Shown: piece after piece, positions 27,466-41,400 of the stretch
Position numbering within the stretch: the first letter of the stretch is position 1
Layout of the letters: each line of letters starts with the position of its first letter
From: Anthopleura xanthogrammica
Taxonomy: Eukaryota; Cnidaria; Anthozoa; Actiniaria; Actiniidae
DNA length: 64,000 nucleotides
NCBI GenBank assembly: GCA_964019055.1
Contig: OZ025209.1
Location: 16,456,351-16,520,350 of the forward strand
Direction of reading: 5' to 3'
Notes under the pieces: model-generated
Database searches by the model: none
Seen by the model: the letters and a program-made list of their open reading frames with translations, nothing else
Told to the model about the DNA's origin: nothing
Program-made: the position numbers and the translations under genes

Positions 27466-27912
27466 GTTGAAAACGAATCACTCCCCAGTGTCCGATACTG
27501 TGTTGGTATATTCTGTATGTTCGCTCTCCAACAGATGTGTTGGGTCAGTGTCTATAGTCGGATGAGTTATGCTAGTGAGGCAGATGGCGTTGCTTATTTG
27601 TACGTATTGTTCAAGGCGAAACCACTCACTGGACGGCGACCGCGTGATGGACAAGTAAAGTGACATTTGAAGGGTTTCTCTTGTTTGGAATACATATACA
27701 GGGCTTATTAGTCTAATTCCTAAAGCCCAAAAATACCTTGTAAAAGGAAACACATCCACAAAGCTGTCTGAAAAATGATTGTTTTAGAATCAGTGCTGGA
27801 TTTTTGGATTTTTTGTCCTAATCCTGTTGGATATTTTTGATCCCAACCAAAAGTTGCTCCCAAATGAACCGTGTTCATTATACAATTAGTAGATATTATT
27901 ACTCGAATAGGT

Positions 27913-27960
27913 GTCAATTATCGTCATTATCGTCAGATAATCGAAATTGGAATTCAATTA
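27913..27960 (-). promoter_or_regulatory. Conserved non-coding block upstream of homeobox paralogue A
   Basis: The plus-strand reading contains CAATTAT, TCATTATC, AGATAATCGAA and GGAATTCAATTA in that order. The same string of blocks, in the same orientation relative to the gene, lies at 44199-44248 upstream of paralogue B. By eye about 41 of 50 columns agree with one 2-nt gap, and similarity extends weakly to about 27886. It includes TAATC, CAATTA (homeodomain-type) and GATAA (GATA-type) cores. The block lies about 450 bp upstream of the ATG. Confidence 0.65.
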
Positions 27961-30900
27961 ACTATTAAAACACAAAATAGAGCAAGTCAGAGATAAGCAT
28001 TAGTCTTTGTCGGTAGTGTTGTTGCCAGACTTAGGGAGATAATAGTAACATTGACAATCGCTATCCCAAAGGGAACAAATAACACTGCCCATTAAACGCT
28101 TTCATAGACATTAAATATCTTTGTTGTTCTCTGTGATAGAACTAGTCTACCGATTCGAGCGGGTCTCCTTCAACCCCTTCTTTGAACACACACCAATTAT
28201 TCATCGCAAATGTAAGTGTACTTTCAAGGAGTAAAATTTACTTATGCCTAAAGTAAACAGATCTAGTCTTGTTACTGAAGACAAAGGCATTCCATTTAGA
28301 CTGCCAACGAGTTGAGTTGTGCGCGCTTTTATTTATTTTACAAAGAAAGGTTCACTACCCAATCAAATGTACCGCCGAAGCAAAGCGCAACCCCATCCAT
28401 TACCATTTTGTCAGTCAATCACTTGGATGACAAAAAATCACTCACTTTTATTCCGCTAATGAATAACTCAAATCCGAGACCCACGTTGTGATAGATTTCT
28501 GACGGTTTCTCGAAACGCAATAATTTGTATCAAATACAAGCCGGGATAATAAAGATTGCTCGCAAGATCTTGAATCAAAGTGCATGCTTCTCAAATAATT
28601 GTTTATTATTTTGAGTTTTTTCTGTTGGCTTGGGATACGAGTGATAAGGCATGTTGATAGTCGCGAGGGCGCCATCGAAAAACACCGAGATTTCCATTGA
28701 AGACCTACTGGAACCTCGATAGTAAAATAAAGCCTTAACTCAGGGGCCTTCAACAAGGGCTCCTAAGAGTCTCGCATCGCATACAAAATAATGGTTAAGT
28801 AAAGCACACGCTATAATACGTAATTAGCAATCTTTATCCACGGTTTTTCCTACTGAAAACGCCCCAAATTTGACCAAACACCATCTTTATCGTTGACTAA
28901 AGACATGAGTTTGATTGGTATTATTGATAGGTTTTACTGAGATACTCACCAATTAGCTTTGAGTATCATCACAGTTTATTTTGTAATTATAGTATTTTTA
29001 TATACGTGGGCTGGCTAGATTGCTTGAGGATCATGTTCGCCTCAAACCCGAACGGCTATCAAGAACATATGTGGCTTAGAAAGCATCTTTTTATTAGGAT
29101 ATGATTATAATAGATTGACAAATTGCTAAGCGATAGCGAAGTGAGTGATTGTGGATCACCAAGGGTCGAGTTTCTTAGCCATAAAACATAAGTATCAATC
29201 GTAGAACTGAAGGGCCTCAAAGCATCTAACGGACAATATATTCGACTGCTTCGAGTGGAGACCCTCAAAGCTGTTTAGCTAGTCGATGACAAGGTCTGCA
29301 ATAGGCGCTTGGCGCAAGAGACGCAGAGAAAACAGAAAAACGGAAGTTCTGAGTCCTGCGTCGACTTGTTCGAATGTCAATCACATTTCAACTGGCGGAC
29401 CACCAGAGGGCAGATTTTAGCATCAAGCAGACAATAAGCCAAAATCTGAAATCTAACCCAAAATAAATCTGGCTGGATCTTCTGAGAAAATTGTTGATTA
29501 TCCAAATGGAAATTACCTTTCAGTAAAAACAACACGTCTGTCAGGCTTGCAACTCTATACACTCTATTGTCATGGCTGGATGGAGGTAGCCAGAGAAGGT
29601 TGAATCAGCTGTATTTAAGAAAGGGTGAAAATACAATTCAATGTTAGTAGAACTAATCCTAGAGATTAATCTTACAAATTATTTAATCTCTGTTTGCTCT
29701 CCAGGGTAGCCCAGTGATCCTAGACCTCATGGTCATTCTGATTTCTTGGCCGCTCTAAATCCCAGCCAGTTGCTGTCCAACGTCGCGTTGGAAGTTTAGA
29801 TTCTATATTGCAGAGATTTAAGGACTTTATTAGGCTTACGTGTACACCGAAAACCCTATGAAAAAGAAATAAAAGGATTCGAAAAATATCTTAAGACTTC
29901 ATGAAGTTGTAGTTGTAGAAACTTGTCATTGTTGCAAAGATGTTGGAGGACTGATGAAAGCCTTGATCAAAAAGAGACTAAAATATAGGCCTAAAATAGA
30001 AGTAGAAAGCCGCACCAAATGCAAAGCATAACATCTGGTTTTGTAATTTTGTAGACACGCCATAAAAAAGCAAACCAACGCCGATAATATTTAGTTTGCA
30101 GAACAAGCGACAGGCTGAGTAAAAGTCGTACAAGGTGTTGAAGTCTTTTCCGGGTCATGGCAACAAAACACGCTGGAGGATGCAAAGATATAAATATGTG
30201 TATTTTTCACGCCTGTGGCTGCTAAATCCGCGACAATGTGATAATGGAGTCTTGAATAGGTCGAGATCCGTTCCTAGGTCAGTCTAGATGTCATCAAACA
30301 AAACGCAAACCTATCAACACTGCTAATGTGCCTTAAATTTTCCGATCGTTTTCGATTCTTACTGAGAAAATATTATCTCAGGAACCGGAGAGTGAACAGA
30401 TTGATAACGTTCAACAAAACCCAGCCCGTTTATAACTTCTTTTATAGTTTTGAGAGTTCATTTTCCGGTGCTTTGGTTGTACCTGAATCATGATAGCTTC
30501 AAGCATTGTTCTATTGCGGTGAGATGAGTATTATGTTTAAAGATGAAAACATTCATATGCTGATGTAAACTTGGAATTTTCTTGTCAAACGATTGACCTT
30601 CCATTAACCCACATCTTTTGAAACACGTGTTAAAACAGGAACACCATCCTACTATACCCAAACCACGACTCTGAGCAAGTCGTATTTTTCTATTTCACAA
30701 AGTTTCAAAGCTCTCACAGATAGATATTTTAGTTTATATGGAAAAGATTATCAGAATATCATTAGCTAAGCATATCATTTTTTTCCATATGCCAGTCATG
30801 TTGTCATTCGGCCCGCGGATGTCGGGCGTCCCTACTGACCCCCCAGGTAGGGGAAGTAGTCTTGGCCATTGTCCTGGCGAAACAATGTACAAAAGTACTA

Positions 30901-31207
30901 ATGATCTGATCTCGTACTTGTTCGTTGCTAGTTGATTTTCAATTAGGCATTATCGTCTAGGAAGGATGAGTCACTATGGTGCCTGATCCACTGAGACTGC
31001 AGATCAAGCGGGAAGAACAAGCAACAGTCATGCTCTGCATGTTGGATGAAGACCGATGATGAGGGTTTGAGCATTAACAGTGATAGTTATGTTGATGATG
31101 AAGATGGTCATATTGCTGTAATATTGAATTAAGGAGCAGTCGTATAATAATTGCCTCGAATAAATTATGATGGAAATTGTTTTTATAATTTCACCATGGT
31201 CAGGTCA

Positions 31208-31219
31208 TGATCATGATGG

Positions 31220-31284
<65 letters not shown>

Positions 31285-31297
31285 GTGATGATAGATG

Positions 31298-31352
<55 letters not shown>
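31208..31352. repeat. (GAT)n / (ATG)n triplet array
   Basis: About 145 bp of GAT triplets with occasional GGT and one ATAGAT interruption, directly followed by the GGTGTT hexamer array. Confidence 0.95.
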
Positions 31353-31353
<1 letters not shown>

Positions 31354-31357
31354 AATA

Positions 31358-31608
31358 GTGTTGGTGTTGGTGTTGGTGTTGGTGTTGTGGTTGGTGTTGG
31401 TGTTGGTGTTGGTGTTGGTGTTGGTGTTGGTGTTGGTGTTGGTGTTGGTGTTGGTGTTGGTGTTGGTGTTGGTGTTGGTGTTGGTGTTGGTGTTGGTGTT
31501 GGTGTTGGTGTTGGTGTTGGTGTTGGTGTTGGTGTTGGTGTTGGTGTTGGTGTTGGTGTTGGTGTTGGTGTTGGTGTTGGTGTTGGTGTTGGTGTTGGTG
31601 TTGGTGTT
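31358..31608 (+). repeat. (GGTGTT)n hexanucleotide array, about 42 copies
   Basis: A nearly perfect 6 bp tandem repeat over about 250 bp with one GGTTGTGG-type interruption near 31384-31392. It yields artefactual open frames (Asn-Thr, Gln-His, Gly-Val or Leu-Val dipeptides) on both strands, which are not called as genes. Confidence 0.97.
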
Positions 31609-34254
31609 GAAACTGGTAATTATGGTTATGAGATGATGTAAAGTGAAGAAGATGATGAGGATAGTAATGATAATGTTGACGGCATGATGGCGGGTGATCA
31701 AGAAACGTGCCTCCAAGTAGATACCGTGTTAAACACGACATTACAGACATAAACAATAATAATAATTAGCTGAAACGGATGATGAAACTAGTGATAATAC
31801 TAATGCTGATAACCTACTCAATTACTAGATAACCCGGTCCGATGATCGTTCTATTATAGGATTCGCTCCAGCACAATATAGCACCCCCTGGGTCAAATGG
31901 TTCTTCAAAAAACCATTAAACTTATTAGTATATTAGTAATCTTTCTAGAACGGATACCACGTAGGAACGGAGCCATGAGTGTATAATAGAAATGTGTTCG
32001 GGCGGTTTGTCCGTATTATGGAGGTCTGTTGTACTCACACACATTAATCCGCCGCTGGGGGTCAAAAAAGCAAAATAATTCCCTTCTGAAATCTTTGATG
32101 ACGTTAATATTTTTCATTGTTTTTACCCCCAGATAGGGATTTAGTGCAAGGATTTTTTTATACACCAAATCGGTTAACACAATATTGTACCCGATTCAAA
32201 TCTTTTGAAAATATTTTTCTTCGTCTATTTTATTTACATATCATATCCATAATAATGCTTCACTAATGTGGAAATATAATAATCAAAAAAACTTATTCCC
32301 AGTACATTAGAATTCAGGTACAACATTGCGTTAGCTGATTTAGCCTAGACAGAAACGATTGGGAAACTGAGTGCGAAAGGCTCCAGCTGGAGACAAGGCA
32401 AAGCAATATAGAGTAGTACTGCAACTACCGTCTACCCAAAGGGGCGTTTCCCACCCCTCACACTACCTAAATACGGGCCCGGTCCCCACTCGTTTCTGTG
32501 ACTAGTGTATCTAGAACCAAAGACAGTGTCCACCATACCTGATGTTTGACCGTACCAAGCAATGCATATATAGTATTCAGTGAATCATCTCTGAAATAAG
32601 ATTAGAGCAATAGAGTGGGAAACGATTTGACAAATTCGTAACCGTACTGTAAGCGCTACGGTTTGTGATTGGATGAATTACTGGAAGAAAATAGGAAGCC
32701 ATTTCAATGTTATGGCATGTCATACCGCGCACGTGCTGCAAGTCAGTAACGTACTTTTTCCTACTCATACGATAACCGCTCTAATACCCGTAATCGTACT
32801 TGACCACCGCAGTTCATAAATCAGTTGGTTTCTATGTGTATAACCTGACATAAAATCAAACCAAATAAGTGCTATTTGACATGACCTGTCCGTGATTCCA
32901 CATGCAGTGAAAGAGAAATTAAAAACACTGTCATCTCTAGTAAAACGAAATTACCAAGAATATTGATGATGAGTCAAGGAAAAAACACTTAAAATGAAGA
33001 GCTTTAAAAGCTACAAACACTATTATTTCATGTAAGTTATATGATTATTAGATTTTATCTTATTAGAAGAGATTATAGCAAACACATCGAAACTTCAAGA
33101 GTGAGAATTTGTAAAAACACACGGCTCGATCGGGATGAATAACTAGACTGACGTACGACTTTTTGAATGGTGAAAAATTTGTCCGCGGAAAAACGTTTTT
33201 AACTCTTAAAGAAAGAGTAATCAATACACGATGACATATTTTATCTCGTGGTTGATACACTCACATTCTGTTCTTTTTTTCATCAACTGATGGTGGAACG
33301 AACTATATCCCATCCGAACGTCACACGGCGTCCTAGTTATGACGTCATAAACTGGAGCTCTCTGGCCCATCTCTGGCCGGCTTCTACATACGGCAACCAT
33401 CCATTGAAACACAATTGGTCGGTTAATGGAGGCTATAGTATGGGTAGGTAAGAAAACTGATTTTTTTAAAAAGCTCAAAAACGAACATTATCTCTAGAGG
33501 GGAATGATAGAAGGGTTTAGGTTAGGATTAGGGTATAGTTAGGGTATAGTGAAGAAATTCAATAGAATGGCCCGGCCCTCCAAATAAAAGCCGCACATGG
33601 TTACCAGATGTAAGAACAGCTAGAAGCAACGGGGTTGAACAAACAGAGCGTTAGCCAATCCTTCATCACAACATATCATGCTATCTCTCTATTAAGACGC
33701 TGAAGTGAATTCCTTGGAATCAAGTTAATGTGATTTAGCGGGCTAAATAGCGTCTGTTACAGCGCAATTCTGCCATTAGTAATAGATAAATAATTGTCGT
33801 CCTCGGGGATGGATGGCCTCCCATGAAGCGCTTCCAGCTCTCCATCAATCCTACACGGTTTACAGGGAAGGCATCAGTAGCCAGTAACTCATCATTATCA
33901 AGCAAAAGGCAAGCTTTATTCGCTTAAAAAACCGGCCCACCTTAAACCACGCATATTTTTGCACGCACAAAAGACCCTGCCCACCATCCCACCGGATAAC
34001 TTTAGTCTATTCTATACTCGTTATCTAATGCTATTGTTATCTCAAAAATTAAGTTCCTGTCCGCGAAGATTAAGGATGACATTTGCCGATTGTATTTTTC
34101 AATTGAGCGCTGGATTTTGTCGCGTAGGACAGTAAAAGGTCAAACAACATTAAGCCGCAAAAATCTTGGATTAACGCATCAATTATACCGTCAGTCAAGA
34201 TTCTTTGCTCTGGCGTCTTCCCTTAAGAAGATCAGCTCACCACGGTTACTCGAA

Positions 34255-34420
34255 CCCTGCTTTATGCCCACCTGCTTAGTACGAACACCTCGCTGTTACG
34301 GACACTTGTTTTTGTCCCAGTATATATATATGCATGTACTCTTACATTAACCTGCTTAATACGGACACCCTGTTATTACGGACACGTGTTTTATCCCAGT
34401 GATATTTTAATATGTGTACG
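34255..34420 (+). repeat. Tandemly duplicated ACGGACAC-containing segment
   Basis: CACCTGCTTAGTACGAACAC ... TTACGGACACTTGTTTTTGT is followed about 90-100 bp later by AACCTGCTTAATACGGACAC ... TTACGGACACGTGTTTTATC, each ending in CCCAGT. This is two copies of one repeat unit. Confidence 0.7.
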
Positions 34421-35436
34421 CTTCCTTTTTTCCCACTTTCCACTTCCGATAATATTAAGGGTTCTACTGTACAGTTCTCACTTCTGTTGAACACAAGGAT
34501 TACCGAATACAGCACAGAGAATAGGACATTAGTTCGTGTAAGAAAAATATTAGAAATTCAAGTAAAAGGAGCGAGTTAAGATCCAGGGAAAAGGGAAGCC
34601 ATTTGAATGTCATGTGGTAAGCCATTCCAGTGTCATGTTATGCATGTGGCACTGCGCACATGTACACGTGCGCGCTGTAGTAAAGGCCTAAAATACCGGA
34701 AAACGATGCATAAAGGCTTCGGAATATATTTATTTTAACATGTTGATCTAGCCTGGTCTTGGCTAGGCTACGTAAAGACTGGTTTTAATTTACGATGAAA
34801 TATATGCAGTGATACCTCTAGTCAGCAGACACTCTTATAAGCGGGCACCAGGCAAGGTCCCGACGGTGCCCGAAGCTTCATATTGCTTGTGCTTGTGATT
34901 ATAAATTCGATCGTTCATTTCCTTCATATCATCAAGCAGTCAGTTTCATGGCTTAGGTACTGTACGTACGTGATCCTGCCTCATGGGGTCATCGTGCCAG
35001 GGGATAGTTTAAATAACCATTTAGCTCGTCTAGTTTAGTAAATCACTTTTCCAGATGTTATAGATGTTGAACACAGCAGCCTAATTTAAAAGTCATCGCG
35101 CCTTCTCAACTTACGTCGCGCACGGTCTCAAAAACATCAAAGTATTTTTCTAAAGATTGCTAATATTTACAGAAGGAAAAGTTCCGTAGAAGCAAAAAAT
35201 AACAAATCACGAGGTGAAGGTTATCTTAGCGAAATAAAACTGATTGCAGATGTGTTACTGGCTGAGATTATCATATGTTACCGGTGGACAGGCCTGTTAT
35301 CAACATCAGGAAACGACTGACTAATAATGCTACATGTACATAGTCTATTTTTACTTTCTTTCACTCCTTCAGTTTTAACGTATATCTCTTAGTTCTTCTT
35401 CCATCGTAGTGGGAAAAAATACCTTGTCCCATCAAC

Positions 35437-35470
35437 GGGGGGGTGGGGGGGGGGGGGGGTGGGGGGGGGC
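35437..35470 (+). repeat. G-run with only two T interruptions
   Basis: Over 30 nt of G with two T interruptions (GGGTGGGGGG type), strongly G-quadruplex-prone on the plus strand and likely to be length-variable or assembly-sensitive. Confidence 0.9.
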
Positions 35471-38400
35471 GCTCGAGGGATAGGCGGTGATACTGAACCG
35501 GGGTGGTAAGAACGGAAAGTAGAAGGAGATATAGCCTCAACCTCCCCCCAGAATAAAAATACGAGGACCGCATATTCATCCCTACTAAAGTATTCCAAAC
35601 ACAATCTCAGCGCCTTGTTGTTTGTTTTTCTTTTTTCAGGGGGACGATTTCATATTTACTGATACAATTCCATGCCCATGCACAGGTCTCCGGCTGTGTA
35701 GCGCCAGTATATATAGTGCAACACTCGCAACACGTACAACTACATAATTGGTTTGTGATCGAAGAGGTGTTGTGCGCTGGTGTGTTTTTTCAGATGGAGA
35801 AACTCGCCATTATGTCTGAGTAGTGCTGCTTGTTCGTGGGTTTTTCTCGGCTAAATTCTACGGTTTTCCTTCCACCGCAAATTAACTCCTAACCCCAAAT
35901 CGATCTGAAGTCGAACGCGTTAATCACAAACCCTTCGTTCCGGAGACTGAGATATACCTCTCTGCGTGACCAATATATAAAAATAAAAAATGCTAAATCA
36001 TAATCACAATTAAGCCGGCAGAACAGTCTACATACGATATTCTAACGTGGTTGTAGGTTATGTGGATATAAACGCGTCAAGGCTAATCGGAATTATTGGG
36101 TATCTCCGGATAAAATGATCTGTGTAGGTCGTTTTTGCGGTAACTGACAAATCTTCACGCGATTCGGCTCGTTCTAAAGCTTCGAGGGGAAGTATGTCGA
36201 TGTACTCCTAAAAACGTTTCCGAGAGCTTACAGATGTGGTTACAAAACCATTAATAGGAATTGAATGGAGGATTTAATAATGAAGAAACGAAAAATTCAT
36301 TCAATCGAGTTAAGAAGTTTCGAGCAAAATTCGGAGGATTTTTAGACGGATTTTTCTAGAAGAAAAAGAAAGAAAGAAAGAAACAAGCACACTAAAGAAT
36401 AAATGAGAAAAATAATGAATAAATCAATACATAAAAGAGAAGATGAAAAGTAGTATATACAAAAAGAAGAGAAGAAAAATAAAAAAAATGGATGGAGAAA
36501 TAAGCAATTTTTTGTTTGTAATTTTTTTAGATTAACTCAACAGAGCCATGATGATCTAGAACGAGCGTAGTTACAGCACGTACACGGTTCACATTGTACG
36601 CTATGACGAAACATTTAAGTGGATTCCTATTGATTTGTTCGTCTCGTCCAATCACAACGTACATTTGTTAACACTAAAATGGCTTCCCAATGTTTGAAAT
36701 GGTTTCCCATTGTTTCGATACGTCTTTTCCAATCAGAATTATGAATGGCTCTCATACTAGTAGAAGCCGAAATCTAAACTGACTCAAATCCTGACCAAAC
36801 CTGACAAACAAAACCTTCAAATACTGTAATTTACAATTATCGGTGATTTTGGAATTTCTATTTGACTGAAAGAGAATTATCGAACATTTAACTGAGCGAA
36901 TATTTTCGCAAATTGGAGTTAAAACGAGGTATTTTTGGCGTTATTCTATTGAAATGACATAAAACGCTCGGCGAAATAGTTTCAAATGGCTTTTCGAGGC
37001 AGAAAGTGAGTTATCGCCAAACAAGCACTTCAGACAATTATTCGTGAATTCAAAGCACTTGAACGCTAATCTATACAATGTAAGAATCTGTATATAGTAT
37101 TACAAGAGACCTGACTCACTCGCTCAGTTGGTCAGTACCATAGACGGGTTTATTAATATCAAAAGACCAGCTCAGTAATCAGAACGGAAAAACCACCATC
37201 ACTGCGACGGAAATTAGCTATTTTTTTACAATCAATTTGAAATGTAAACACCCAGAGTTCTTTATCTAAGCCGCAAGTGATCGTATCTTCCGGAGAAATT
37301 GTAAGCATTTAAGCGTTTTTTTCTTTCAAACTTAAAACCTATTGAGCTCTTTGTAGATTGAATTCCATATTTAAAAAGCCGAGTCGTTTTACAACTTTTA
37401 TGAACGCGACTATCTTAATTCGTCTCATTTCCAATTCATTCACGCGTAGAAAAAAAATTAGATTTCCTCTTTTTTACATTTTTCTAAAGTGAAAACTTTG
37501 ATAGTATCTTGTTAAGTCTTCTTGAAATTATTGTAGAGTTATAAAACGGGTAAGCGCTGCAGGAGATAAGAAAAGTTTTTATCTTCGAAACAAAGTACAA
37601 ACAGGTGAAATCTGTGATGTTTTTATTGTTTAATCTGTTGTTTGCTCATCTTTGAAAGAGGATTCTCCCCTCAATAACAGAACACTTACAATGTTTAGAG
37701 TTCAACTACTGTTCATCTAAAGTACTTCAATTCGTCAGAGATTTGTTTGAACTTTTGAAAATTATGTACAAAGAAATGAAAAGTTTATAATGAAGTCGAT
37801 AGCAGAGGAAGCGAGCGCTCAAAGAACGAAGAGAGAGAACGACGACTCGACAAACATATTTTGTGTTTTATTTTCTATTGCAACTTTATCTAAGATAAGA
37901 AGAGTGCTCTCCTGTGATGCTCTTGAAAGTTCACAGCATGGTTTCACAATGTCGGAAGAATTTATCGTAGTGAAGGAATGAATTTAGAAGAAGAATACTC
38001 GGTGAATATTTTGGTGTTTCCTCAGAGGACCTTGAGTAAAAAACAACATAGCTTTGGCCTCAAAAACAAAGAATTTCCGAAAATAATAAAGTCTACATTT
38101 GGAAATTAATAAATAAATCAGCTCAAAGTACTGAAATAAACTGTTTAGGACAACAAAGAATGAAGAAAAGAGAAACTGCATGTCAAGTTTCATGTAGAAA
38201 ATATTTATTTTTACCCAGGGAAGATATAGGTACTTTCTAGTTTACAAAGCATTCCTAGATTATAAATTATTTTTCCGTCGTCTAAGATTGACATGAGAAG
38301 GGGATTTACCAAAAAATAATAAAGCCAAATAAAAACACTGATTTTGTTCGCTCGAAATGTTTTTCTTAAATTGAAAGCGAAAACAAATCATAAAATTATA

Positions 38401-41400
38401 TAGTTATTCCTACAAATTGTTCTTGAAAAATATTTAAAAATTTTCCAGACTGAACTTCTCAAAAAATTGTGCCAACCTGTTTGCCAATTACTCTGGATTT
38501 TCCGGGTTTAGCTAGCCAATCCCCTCTGCTTGAGTCCCGCAAAAAAAGCGCGAAAATTTGTTTCTTTTCTCAGTTCACAGCCGCCTCCGTTGGCCAAATA
38601 GTTGAAATTCCTGTTGTTGTGAATTATCTACCCAGCTTGCTCTAAAAATCCTAGCTTTTTATCTCTTTTTCCTAGCGTCAAACTGACCGCAGATATCTAA
38701 ATACTATCTGTGCTCACGAGCCCCTTAACCTTGCTGTAATATTAGAAAGATGCACGCGCGCGTCTAAGTTCACTAATGCTCTAATTCCAATCTATTTGGA
38801 ACTAATTCTTGATCAATTTTCCGGTCCAGTGGTGGAGGAGACTTTTGGGCTCACCAGAACAAGATAGTTAAGAGATTTGAAATAAAAAGTTAAATGATTT
38901 GAAGTAAATCGTTTTACAAAGACAATAGCGCCCGTAATGTTTATTAGTTTGTTATGGGACAAAAGTGCTCGTTATTTCATTTACGCAGAGGAAATTGTGA
39001 ATAGATATTCTAAACTTCGTCCTAATAGAGTTTTTTGGGTGCTTTGCTTAAAGATGGGCAATTAAGGCACTTTAAAGCTTTGAGTTCGCCATTTCACCCT
39101 GTATCTTACATTAGAAAATGTTCGTATAAAGTAGAAAATTGTGATCAGGCACAGCCGCTATCACATCCAATCTGTTTGAGCAATAAACTAATTCTTATAT
39201 TCAAAAATTAAATTACAAATAACAATTCTGTGAGAAATCAAATATATAACGTGCTTTTTTGAGCGCCAAATTAAATCCAATTCTCTCGATGACTTTTTGG
39301 CTGTTAAATAGAATAAAAATCTTGAATAATTGTTTCCCACATAGGGTTTTCGTTTCACTTTTTTTTTTTGTATTAACAGAAGAAAAACAGTGACTTTCTT
39401 GTGCAAATGAATTTTGATTCCATTTCTGCCGAAGAACCATTGAGATAATTACGAAAAATTCCTTAAAGGACTAACGTTTCAGTCTTTTGAATCATATTTT
39501 TTTAATGGCCAAAACTGTTTTTATTTTGCACACGAGTTTAGAGTAATTGGTAATCAATGTTTCAGTCTTATGGATGTAATTCTTTGCCTAACCAGAGCCA
39601 CACCCTAAGTTCTCTCACGAGATAATCCGCAAATCTCGAAACCTCTAGCAAAAAAAATCCTCAAGACCTCTATTATGTCTTATAAATGCTCAGAAAATGA
39701 TCTACAAATATATTTTTGTAAGTTAAACTTACTAATGTATTAAACGACGACTTAAAGGATACTGGAAGCCCAGATCAATACAACTATATGCAATACTCAG
39801 AGAGCAGTAATTTGCTAATGTTTAGAAAATATGTCAAAGACAATTCCAAAAAGACGTAATGTTCTATTACAGACATTTACAGTAAAATAACTTGGTGTAA
39901 TTTCATTTTGAAATATCAATTTTCTTAAACTGATTATTGGAACACCTAGAATCATAAGTATCGATAAAGCTTTAAGGATTCGATTCGATTAAAAACAACG
40001 ACCTAGTTCAGTGTGTGTTTTAGATAGTTATGAATGATGGGCACACACAAATCAAATATGTTGAAAAACAATGATTTCTTAACAAACAAAAATATCAAAA
40101 TTTTACCTTGTACATGTAAGCTTTTACTTTGGTTATTGGACCCTTAATGTTATGTGCTTTTGAAACCAAAATCTGTACTACTTTAGGGAATTGTTCTTAG
40201 TTTCCGTTCTTGACATCGAAATAGAACTCATTGCCAAACTAAATTCATAAATTCTTGGAACTATATGCTTAGATATCGGTAGAAACCGTCGGTAGAGTGT
40301 CGTATTGAAAACGAACTACATGGCTAGATACCTTTTTTATTCATCTGCTTCGAGGTGAAAGATTGGCCAAGCTTTAGCGTTTGGTTTCAGTAAGTACTGA
40401 CGGAGTCTTTTTGAACACAAAGTCCAGCTAGAAAACTGGTCTTACAGCTGTTAAAAACCGTCCGTTTATTCGGAACCCAAGCCAAGCTGAACTAAACCCT
40501 TTTTCATAAGAAAAACAAACATATTTCTTTTACGTCAAACTTTCAACAATAGCTAATAAAATGCCAAGTTTCGTAGCGGTTCGTCGCCCAGGGAACAGAG
40601 CGATTCTCTGTGAACTAGCCAGGTTTTTCCTAAAGTAGATTAACCAAGTCAAAACAAGACATTGTGCTTTTTATTTAGAACGATCAGCTTTATTTACGTA
40701 TTCTTCAATAACAATCGGCAATATTCCTTAAAGTTCGACATATATTATGTAGTTTATGATAGAATCGATTTGAAAGCACTTGACTTTTATTCAACAATGC
40801 GGTGAACCTGATAAACTACGACTATATTGCAATATTTTTATTTTATTTTTTCCTTGGTCATAACTATATACAAATATATATTTAGTAAAGCGAGGTATAA
40901 TGTTGGTTTTTGAATGTTGAAATCTTAGTTTTCATAAGGCTTTCGGACCGCTTAGTTTACAGTCAAAATGTTTACACCAATCTGAACATTTTCATCAGAA
41001 ATTGTTATCAATGTTCATAATATCGCTTCACCTAGTTTATTATAATATTAAACTTTAGTTTGGTTGTCAAATAACGTTGAAGTTTGGAGGCACATGTCAA
41101 AAACACTTTAATAAACTTCAGCATTGAAGAACTTGAGCTCGTAGTCCGAATTCTCTTGCAAACAAAGACTCCATTACGTTTAATAAATGTTTCAAGCACA
41201 CGCCACCCGGCAAAGCTGACCCCGGCCCAGGTGCGACGAAATAACAATAATTGCTTTTCAACTCGACCAATTCTCATAGCACTGGGCTGTAAATATATTA
41301 TACAAACTTAAAAGGCTTTAACAAGTTTGTATTAAAGCCGCTCTGCAAAGAAACACTCATGATTTGGTACCCTGATATTGAAGTTCGCCAATTGTGTTTT

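Noticed and set aside
29700..29770. Possible tRNA-like SINE head (GGTAGCCCAGTGATCC ... CTCTAAATCCCAG)
   Set aside because: The B box is too decayed and the element cannot be delimited.
31183..31756. Minus-strand Asn-Thr and Gln-His ORFs and plus-strand Gly-Val and Leu-Val ORFs
   Set aside because: All are frames of the GAT and GGTGTT arrays with no non-repeat coding sequence attached and no splice context.
33515..33550. Telomere-like TTAGGG words
   Set aside because: Only a few degenerate words (TTAGGATTAGGGTATAG), far from a real telomeric array.
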